From NCBI GenBank assembly GCA_964652235.1, contig CAZZDK010000024.1, positions 1-29,295 of the forward strand: 29,295 nt of DNA. Reading direction: 5' to 3'. Made by a program: the position numbers and the translations under genes. The stretch is from CAZZDK01 sp964652235 (GTDB lineage Bacteria > Pseudomonadota > Alphaproteobacteria > UBA9219). The notes beneath the pieces were generated by a model. The model made no database searches, was not told the DNA's origin, and was given only the letters and a program-made list of their open reading frames with translations. Numbering within the stretch: position 1 is the first letter of the stretch; each line of letters starts with the position of its first letter. Positions 23,122-29,295 of this stretch are shown in pieces.

Positions 23122-24252
23122 ATGACGGCGCATCTAACGAAGGAAGACGTCGAACGGCTGATGAAAGAGCCGTCCGCTGCCGTTCGCGCGGAAGTGGCGG
23201 GAAAGCTCGCCCAGGACATCGACAACCCCACGCTCTCTGAAAGCGAGATGAATCTCGCGCAGGAAGTCGTGCGGTTGATGGCCAAGGACATCGAAACCTC
23301 CGTTCGCCAGGCGCTGTCCGAAAATTTGCGCCACGCCACGCGCCTGCCGCACGACGTCGCGCTGTCGCTGGCCAACGACATCGAAATCGTCGCGCTGCCG
23401 ATCCTGACGGACTCCGACGTTCTGACGGACCGGGATCTTTTGGACATCATCGGTAAGGGCTCGCCGCAAAAGCACGAAGCCATCGCGGCCCGCAAAGAAG
23501 TTTCGCCCGTCGTTTCCGAAGCCATCATCACGACCGCCGGAGAAAAGGCGGTCACGAAATTGATGAACAACGAGGGCGCCCAAATCTCGGAAGTCAGCTA
23601 CGCCAAGGCGATGGATCGCTTCGAAAAGAGCGAGACCGTCAAGGAAGCCATGGTCAAAAGGCCCGTTTTGCCCGTCACCGTCGCCGAGCGCCTCACGACC
23701 GTCGTTTCGGAAAAGTTGCGCGACTATCTTGTGACGCACCATGAACTGTCCACCGCCGTCGCGTCCGATCTCGTTTTGCAAAGCCGCGAACGCACCATCG
23801 TCGAACTGGCGGGCGGCAGCACGGAAGCCGAGATCGAAAAGCTTGTCAGCCAGATGCACGCTCACGGGCGGCTTACGCCTTCGATCATTCTGCGCGCCTT
23901 ATGCGTGGGCGATGTCCTTTTCTTCGAAGCCGCCCTGGCCGTTCGGGCCAACATCCCGCTTTTGAACGCCCGAATCCTTATTCACGACGGCGGGCAATTG
24001 GGCCTTAAGACGCTTTACGCCCGCGCCGGAATGCCGCCCAACATGCTGCCGGTCGTTTGCGCGGCGCTGGAGGTGGTTCACGAAACCGAAATGGACGGCC
24101 AGGCTTACGACCGCGAGCGTTATCGCGCCACGGTCATTGAGAGGGTTCTAACGCAATTTGAAGACGTCGGATCGGAGGATTTTGATTATTTGCTTTCGAA
24201 ACTGGGCGACATCATGTCGGAAGCCAGGGCGCATGGGCCGGGGCAGGCTTGA
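23122..24252 (+). CDS. DUF2336 domain-containing protein
   Basis: This 376-residue cytosolic protein belongs to DUF2336, a mostly alphaproteobacterial family of unknown role. The N-terminal two thirds look like short helical HEAT-like repeats: VRAEVAGKLAQDI, VRQALSENLRHATRLPHDVALSLANDIE, ALPILTDSDVLTDRDLLDII. Then come ISEVSYAKAMDRF, VKRPVLPVTVAERLTTVVSEKLRDYLVTHHEL and ERTIVELAGGSTEAEIEKLV, followed by a domain with LTPSIILRALCVGDVLFFEAALA. It has no signal peptide or membrane segment. The upstream 170 bases are A+T-rich and probably hold the promoter, but no convincing boxes stand out. HEAT-type folds suggest protein-protein contacts; the partner is unknown. Confidence 0.87.
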   Translation: MTAHLTKEDVERLMKEPSAAVRAEVAGKLAQDIDNPTLSESEMNLAQEVVRLMAKDIETSVRQALSENLRHATRLPHDVALSLANDIEIVALPILTDSDVLTDRDLLDIIGKGSPQKHEAIAARKEVSPVVSEAIITTAGEKAVTKLMNNEGAQISEVSYAKAMDRFEKSETVKEAMVKRPVLPVTVAERLTTVVSEKLRDYLVTHHELSTAVASDLVLQSRERTIVELAGGSTEAEIEKLVSQMHAHGRLTPSIILRALCVGDVLFFEAALAVRANIPLLNARILIHDGGQLGLKTLYARAGMPPNMLPVVCAALEVVHETEMDGQAYDRERYRATVIERVLTQFEDVGSEDFDYLLSKLGDIMSEARAHGPGQA

Positions 24253-24428
24253 CTAAATATTAACGATTTAATTTGCAAAATGCCCCCTGTTTTCCGGAGA
24301 AGATCGAACCCCGCGCTTTCCTTCGTGAGGGCGTGCGGTTTCGCGGGCGGGGAAAAGCGGTTTTTGGAGGTCGGACGATTTCTTGAAACCGAGACATATT
24401 AAAGCGGGGCCAGACTCCAGAGGGTTGA

Positions 24429-27400
24429 ATGGCGGCACCGGAAAAAATTGAAGGGACGACGATACGTCCCCGAACGGGCCTTTCCCCCAAGGGCGGAAAA
24501 GCGCGCGCGGGCTTTGCCGTCGCGCCGATCCTTTACCTTCTCATGATGGCGGGCGTCGCGGCGGGCGTTTTATTCAGCGGCTACGGCCAGATTCTGCGCG
24601 CCAATCTCAATGTCACGAACGCTACGACCGCGAAGGGGGATCTGACCAGCGGTCTGACGACCTTGGCGGCGACGGGCGTTTTAAGCGAGGACCAGCTCCT
24701 TTATTGTCCGCCGAGGGGGCCCGGCGCCAGCGCCGAATGCGCCGGGGCGCCGCAAAAGATGGAAGCCTTTGCCAACGCCGACGCAGCCAAGCTGCCCTCC
24801 AGTCTGGTGACGGCGAGCAACGACGGATCGCCGACCGAAGTCGGCGTGTTCGCGGCGGGCGCGGGCGTCAAACAACTGGATCCTTGGGGCCGGTATTATA
24901 TCTATTGCCGCTGGGAAAATCCGCGTTCTTCGCTGGACCTTCCGGCGGTCGCGATTATTTCGGCGGGCGCGAACGGCGTGGTCGAGACGGGCTGCGGCGA
25001 CGAATCTCCCGGCGGCGACGACCAGCTGAACAGAGCCACCGTCGGGTTGGCGGTTGATCGGGCCTCGGTCTGGCAGCAGGCCGAAGGTTCGACGGAAGCC
25101 TCCTTCGGCGCGCCCGGCACGAAGGTGACGGTTTCCGCCGACGGCATTATCAATGCCCAAGGCATGATTTTGGCCAATACGGCGACGATCGGAACGCTGG
25201 TTTTGAAAACGGCGCCGCTCGGCATTGACAGCGGCGGCACCGGCGCCACCACCGCCCCCGCCGCCCGTCTGGCGCTTGGCGCCGGAGCGGTCGGCAATCT
25301 GCTTTTCGTCTCCTCGACGGCCTCGGACGCCCGGGACGTTCTCGGCGCGACGGCGATGGGGCATTATCTGTTTTCCTCTTCCGGACTTGTCGGGGAAACG
25401 GCCAGCGCGGTCAGATTTAATCTGCTGGGCGTGGGATCGGTCGGCAACGATCTGTTCCTGTCCGAGACGACGACCGGCGCGCGCAGCGCCCTGGGCGCGA
25501 CGACGATGGGCCACTATCTGTTTTCCGGCGCCGTTTTGGACCCGGTGCTCGCCGCGCAGGCGCGCACGACCCTTTTGGGCTCCAGCTCCGTCGGCGACGC
25601 CGTCTTCACGGCGGCGGATTTCGACGCGGCGCTGACGGGCCTGGGCGGCTCGACCGTCGGCAAGGGCGTCTTTCAGGCCGGGACGGAAGGCGTGGCGCGG
25701 GCCTCGCTCGGCGCGGGGGCCGAGGGCAGCCTGCTCTTCACCGCGACCAGCCAGGCGCACGCGTGGGAAATCCTGGGCCTGACGGGCGGCGATATGCCGA
25801 CGCTTGACGCGCACATCAGCGGCGAGGCGGGTAGCGTGGCCGCCGAAAACGTCACAGGCGGCGCCGTGCCCATCGCGCACGGCGGCACCGGCGCGACGAC
25901 GGCTTCGGCCGCGCTGAACAACCTGTTCGGCGGGGACATCGCGGGAGGCACGGCGCTGAGCGTGGACCGTCTGGCCGCGCACAGCATTTCCAGCGACAAG
26001 CTCACCACCGTCGTGGCGGCGGGAACCTATAACACCGTGACGGTGGATTCTTCCGGCCGCGTGACGGAAGGCAGCTATGTCGCCTGGACGCCCGATCAGA
26101 TGACGGACGGATCGGGCAACGGCATCACGGCCACCGCGACGGGCGGCGGTTATCTGTATTTCTCCACGGCGGGCACAACGCAAATGACTCTTTCCCCGCT
26201 GGGCTATCTGGGCCTCGGGATCGACAGGCCGGAGGAAAGATTGCACGTTTATAACGGCAACATCCGCGTCTCCGGCGCGAACCAGACCATGCGTGAACTG
26301 CAATTCGCCACCGGCACGAGCAACCAGCGCTGGGTCCTCGCCGCCAACGACGAAAACGAAACCGGCAGCAGCGCGGGATCCAACTTCGTCATCAATCGCG
26401 TCATCGACGGCGGCTCGGAAACGGCGGCTTTGACCATCAACCGCGCGAGCGGCAACGCTTTATTCGCGGGGCAAGTGGCGGCGACGGGCGGGTTCCTGGG
26501 CGTCTTCACCGGCACGTTTAGCGGCACGGTGAGCGGCGGCGTGGTGTTGGGGCCGACGAAAGACGCGCCCAGCCCCTTCCGCGACGGCGAGACGAACACC
26601 GGCTTTTTCAGTCCGGCCAGCGGCAGCGTCGGCTTCAGCGCGGGTGGCGTGGAGGTTTTGCGCGTGACGGCCAGCGGTAGCGTCGGCATCGGCACGCCCG
26701 CGCCCGCCTATCCGCTCGACGTGACGGGCGGCGCCAGCGCGCATTTGGTTCACTTTACGGGCACCGTGACGGGCGAGGGCGTGATCGCGGGGACGGCGAC
26801 GGGTTCAATCGGTTCGGTGCAATATAACGACGGCAACAACAATCTGGCGGGCGACGACGGCCTCGTTTGGGATGCCGGCAGTCTGTATTTGGGGATCGGC
26901 ACCAACGCGCCGCGCGCCGCGCTCGACGCGGGCCATGTGACGAACGCGCTTATCTTGCCGACCGGCACGGCGGGAGAAAGGCCATCAACGACGGTTGAAG
27001 GCATGATCCGTTATAACAGCGACCTTGGGGCGTTCGAGGGCTATACGGCGTCCGGCTGGGGAAGCCTCGGGGGCAGCAGCCAATGGACCACGAGCGGAAC
27101 GGATATTTACTACAATACGGGGAATGTCGGGATTGGCGTTGCCGCGCCGGTGGAGAAACTTGAAGTCAACGGCGCGGTCAAAGTAGGGACCACCGCCTCA
27201 ACCTGCTCCTCGACTTATGCGGGAACCATTAAATATGTGAGCGGGACCCTCTATTTCTGCAACGGCACGAGCTGGACGGCCTTGTCCACTTATAGCGGGT
27301 CGGGTTTTGGAGCCAACGCCACAATCTTTACTTCATCGGGCACATGGACCCCGCCTGCGGGCGTATCGCCGTCAACACCGCTCCTTGTCCGGGTGCTTGT

Positions 27401-28058
27401 TGTCGGCGGCGGCGCGGGCGGCGGGGTTCAAACAGGCGCGGGCCTTACCGGAGGCGGGGCAGGATATGTCCAGACGCAGGCCTTTTATCTTACATCTTCC
27501 TCTGCCATCACCGTGACAGTCGGGGCCGGCGGCGGCGCGTCCACCGCCGGGGGAACGTCTTCTTTCGGCAGCCATGTTACGGCGGCGGGGGGATATCCGA
27601 CGAACACAGGCAACGGCGGCAGCGGCGGTGGCAGATCAACAACTTATGCCGGTTCGCCTGTGACCGGGGGAAATGGTGGAACTAACGGTTCCGCCGGGAC
27701 GGGAGGGACCGGAACAACGGTTTACGGGCCGGGGACCGGGCAAGGCACCATTATCTCGACCTCAACGACCGTTAAGGGGGTCGTCTTTCAATCGGCTACT
27801 TTTTCGGCAGGAGCGGGCGGTGCAGGTGCGACAACGGCTTCTTATGTGCGAACAACGAGTGAAAATCAAGGAGTTATCACCTATTGGTACAATCATTCCG
27901 GCGGCGGCGCTGGAGGCATCTATATCAACGGGGCCGGACCCTCGGCTGGAAATTCGGCATCGGGCGGATCGGGCGGCTACGGCTACGGCGCGGGCGGCGG
28001 TTCGGGGTTGAGCGCGGCAGGCGCAGGCGCTCCTGGCGTGGTCTATGTGGAGTATTAA
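24429..28058 (+). CDS. Giant membrane-anchored fibre-like protein: pseudopilin-like N terminus, tail-fibre repeats, glycine-rich C terminus
   Basis: The 1209 residues are a mosaic. Residues 1-27 are basic and end in KARAG; 28-53 form one membrane helix, after a G-F junction that resembles a prepilin cleavage site but lacks Glu at +5. Residues 55-200 include a DPWGRYYIY segment (151-159) and SAGANGVVETGCGD with a following GGDD, recalling the calcium-binding end of GspG-type pseudopilins, plus four cysteines. Residues 265-455 hold tail-fibre-like repeats, with HGGTGATT motifs at about 269 and 485. Then come modules seen in S74-type tail proteins: RLHVYNGNIRVSG, ETNTGFFSPASGSVGF, GMIRYNSDLGAFEGYT and CNGTSWTAL. 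Residues about 965-1209 form a glycine-rich domain (TWTPPAGV, VVGGGAGGG, ending GVVYVEY). GAGGG precedes the ATG. The product is probably on the cell surface; function unknown. Confidence 0.85.
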   Translation: MAAPEKIEGTTIRPRTGLSPKGGKARAGFAVAPILYLLMMAGVAAGVLFSGYGQILRANLNVTNATTAKGDLTSGLTTLAATGVLSEDQLLYCPPRGPGASAECAGAPQKMEAFANADAAKLPSSLVTASNDGSPTEVGVFAAGAGVKQLDPWGRYYIYCRWENPRSSLDLPAVAIISAGANGVVETGCGDESPGGDDQLNRATVGLAVDRASVWQQAEGSTEASFGAPGTKVTVSADGIINAQGMILANTATIGTLVLKTAPLGIDSGGTGATTAPAARLALGAGAVGNLLFVSSTASDARDVLGATAMGHYLFSSSGLVGETASAVRFNLLGVGSVGNDLFLSETTTGARSALGATTMGHYLFSGAVLDPVLAAQARTTLLGSSSVGDAVFTAADFDAALTGLGGSTVGKGVFQAGTEGVARASLGAGAEGSLLFTATSQAHAWEILGLTGGDMPTLDAHISGEAGSVAAENVTGGAVPIAHGGTGATTASAALNNLFGGDIAGGTALSVDRLAAHSISSDKLTTVVAAGTYNTVTVDSSGRVTEGSYVAWTPDQMTDGSGNGITATATGGGYLYFSTAGTTQMTLSPLGYLGLGIDRPEERLHVYNGNIRVSGANQTMRELQFATGTSNQRWVLAANDENETGSSAGSNFVINRVIDGGSETAALTINRASGNALFAGQVAATGGFLGVFTGTFSGTVSGGVVLGPTKDAPSPFRDGETNTGFFSPASGSVGFSAGGVEVLRVTASGSVGIGTPAPAYPLDVTGGASAHLVHFTGTVTGEGVIAGTATGSIGSVQYNDGNNNLAGDDGLVWDAGSLYLGIGTNAPRAALDAGHVTNALILPTGTAGERPSTTVEGMIRYNSDLGAFEGYTASGWGSLGGSSQWTTSGTDIYYNTGNVGIGVAAPVEKLEVNGAVKVGTTASTCSSTYAGTIKYVSGTLYFCNGTSWTALSTYSGSGFGANATIFTSSGTWTPPAGVSPSTPLLVRVLVVGGGAGGGVQTGAGLTGGGAGYVQTQAFYLTSSSAITVTVGAGGGASTAGGTSSFGSHVTAAGGYPTNTGNGGSGGGRSTTYAGSPVTGGNGGTNGSAGTGGTGTTVYGPGTGQGTIISTSTTVKGVVFQSATFSAGAGGAGATTASYVRTTSENQGVITYWYNHSGGGAGGIYINGAGPSAGNSASGGSGGYGYGAGGGSGLSAAGAGAPGVVYVEY
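25263..25778 (+). repeat. Seven to eight tandem tail-fibre-like repeats of about 22-27 residues
   Basis: Within the giant protein, residues 279-450 repeat the pattern ARxxLGAxxxGxxLF: ARLALGAGAVGNLLF, ARDVLGATAMGHYLF, VRFNLLGVGSVGNDLF, ARSALGATTMGHYLF, ARTTLLGSSSVGDAVF, ALTGLGGSTVGKGVF, ARASLGAGAEGSLLF and a degenerate AWEILG. Copies 2 and 4 are nearly identical at DNA level (LGAT-MGHYLF). Similar units occur in phage tail fibres. Confidence 0.85.
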
Positions 28059-28117
28059 AGCTTTGTTGAAGATTGGGCAGAAAGAATAGGGGAAAATCGT
28101 CAAGGAGACGCAGATTG

Positions 28118-29295
28118 ATGGCAAGAGACCGGAATCTTTTATTAGCCCTTATCGGGGCTTTGGCGGTCGCTTTCAGCGCGTCGCCGGCGATGGCCGCTTG
28201 CTCGAATCCCGCGGGCGTCGCGGGCGATCAGATTTACAGCTCCAACTATAACGTCATGCAATATTGCAACGGGACAAACTGGGTCAATATGGGCGTCAGC
28301 GGCTCTATGGGCGCTTTGACCGCGGACAATTTCTGCCGCGTCAACGCGGCCGGGACGCAGCTTGTCTGCAACGTTCCGGCGATTGATCTGACCTCGCACG
28401 TGACGGGGAATCTGCCGGTGGCGAACCTGAACGGCGGCACGAACGCCGGGACGACGACCTTCTGGCGCGGGGACGGAACGTGGGCGGTGCCGCCCGTGCC
28501 GGGTTCGGTGGCGACGTTGACCACGCCGCGCGATTTTTCCATCGCGGGCGACGCGACGGCGCCGGCGGTGAGCTTCGACGGATCGGCAAACGTGATTCTG
28601 ACGGCCTCCGTCATCAAGCTGCAGGGCTATGCCGTTTCCTCCACCGCGCCGAGCGCGGACCAAGCGCTGGTGTGGAATGGTTCAGCATGGACGCCCGGGG
28701 CCGTGGGGCAGATGGCAAGTGGGACCTCGGCGGCTTTGCCGGGGCTTTACTTCGCGGGCGACGCCAATACGGGCCTGCATCGGCCTGCGGACGACACGAT
28801 GGTTTTCTCGACGGCGGGGACGGAACGCCTGCGGATCGACGCGAGCGGCAATATCGGCGTGGGCGCTGCGCCGCAAACAGGCGCGGCTTTGGACCTGTCG
28901 TCTCGCACGGGGCCGACCTCAAGCTCCCTGATCCTGCCGCAGGACACGACCGCGAACCGACCGGGGACGGGCGTTCCGGGCATGGTTCGTTACAATACGT
29001 CGCTTCAGACGTTCGAAGGCTACACGGCGACAAGCTGGACAACGCTTTTGAACAGCACGTCAACGATGTCCAGCGGGGTTCTGCTCGGCGGCTCGACGTC
29101 GGCGGCGAATCCGTACCGCGAGGGCGAGGCGAACACGGGGCTTTACTCGCCGGGGACGGGGAGCGTGGCGATCACGTCGCTGGGGGGAGAGGTCTTGCGG
29201 GTAACGGCGACGAAATCCATCGGGTTCGGGACGTCGGTTCCTGTTGTGGCGTTTGACATGGACGGGAAAGTGGACGCGATCCGGATTCCCGTAGG
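28118..29295 (+). CDS. Secreted tail-fibre-like protein, 3' end outside window
   Basis: This frame is open for 392 codons from ATG 28118 to the window edge with no stop. AAGGAG lies 10 bases before the ATG, which is 59 bases after the previous stop, without a terminator, so both genes probably form an operon. A cleavable signal peptide (MARDRNLLLALIGALAVAFSASPAMA, cut before ACSN) replaces the membrane anchor of its neighbour. Modules: CSNPAGVAGDQIYSSNYNV followed by YCNGTNWVNMG (28-58), then HVTGNLPVANLNGGT and FWRGDGTWAVPP, NTGLHRPADDTMVF with ERLRIDASGNIGVG, GMVRYNTSLQTFEGYT (288-303), and EGEANTGLYSPGTGSVAI (335-352). Several match blocks in the 24429-28058 protein. Proteins of this kind often end in an S74 autoproteolytic chaperone, which would lie outside the window. 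Confidence 0.85.
   Translation, partial: MARDRNLLLALIGALAVAFSASPAMAACSNPAGVAGDQIYSSNYNVMQYCNGTNWVNMGVSGSMGALTADNFCRVNAAGTQLVCNVPAIDLTSHVTGNLPVANLNGGTNAGTTTFWRGDGTWAVPPVPGSVATLTTPRDFSIAGDATAPAVSFDGSANVILTASVIKLQGYAVSSTAPSADQALVWNGSAWTPGAVGQMASGTSAALPGLYFAGDANTGLHRPADDTMVFSTAGTERLRIDASGNIGVGAAPQTGAALDLSSRTGPTSSSLILPQDTTANRPGTGVPGMVRYNTSLQTFEGYTATSWTTLLNSTSTMSSGVLLGGSTSAANPYREGEANTGLYSPGTGSVAITSLGGEVLRVTATKSIGFGTSVPVVAFDMDGKVDAIRIPV

Noticed and set aside
24300..24365. Imperfect GC-rich inverted repeat before the fibre gene as a leader hairpin or attenuator
   Set aside because: Pairing is interrupted and no T-run or leader peptide accompanies it; too weak to call.
24681..26303. 540-codon minus-strand open frame inside the fibre gene
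   Set aside because: Arg- and Gly-rich shadow; the plus-strand frame has a ribosome binding site, ordered repeats and coherent modules.
24429..29295. A prophage, because of tail-fibre-like proteins
   Set aside because: No capsid, portal, terminase, integrase, baseplate or lysis gene and no attachment site is visible; the first protein has a membrane anchor. A prophage beyond the window edge cannot be excluded.

Overview
This window is chromosomal DNA from a GC-rich Gram-negative bacterium, almost certainly an alphaproteobacterium. The evidence is a DUF3576 lipoprotein, a MaoC-phosphotransacetylase fusion next to acetate kinase, DUF2336, a small phasin with a PhaR-like operator, SecB, and a CcoI-type copper ATPase beside HemN. 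I cannot name the genus; an uncultivated Rhodospirillales- or Micavibrio-like lineage is a guess. Gene density is high and no gene-free stretch exceeds about 260 bases. I found no tRNA, rRNA, CRISPR array or insertion sequence.

Layout. 1-5.3 kb: the 3' end of rho runs into secB tail to tail, then a compact leuS-lptE-holA operon on the minus strand with 4-base overlaps. 5.4-8.1 kb: an unrecognised membrane protein, a DUF3576 lipoprotein and a probably highly expressed porin with a strong terminator. 8.1-10.3 kb: divergent rsmI and an LpoA-type lipoprotein whose 5' ends overlap, keeping the yraL-yraM gene order of E. coli. 10.3-12.9 kb: a MaoC-Pta fusion and ackA, an acetyl-CoA/acetyl-phosphate/acetate operon. 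13.2-15.0 kb: a cysteine-containing membrane protein with Fe/Mn superoxide dismutase, then a convergent OmpA-family protein sharing a bidirectional terminator. 15.2-18.6 kb: hemN and a Cu+ P-type ATPase tail to tail, which suggests microaerobic respiration with a cbb3 oxidase encoded elsewhere. 18.7-24.3 kb: MgtC-family protein, a hairpin cluster bounded by a 25-base direct repeat, rpsD, a phasin with a recognisable promoter and operator, a SPOR-tailed D,D-carboxypeptidase, apt, and a DUF2336 protein.

24.4 kb to the end: the most unusual region. Two tandem plus-strand genes encode very large, low-complexity, modular proteins that look like phage tail fibres but sit among housekeeping genes. 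The first (1209 residues) starts with a membrane helix and a pseudopilin-like DPWG...SAGANG segment, continues with tail-fibre repeats, and ends in a glycine-rich domain. The second starts with a cleavable signal peptide, shares several modules with the first, and runs off the window without a stop. They look like a cell-surface or secreted fibre system rather than a prophage, since no other phage gene is visible.
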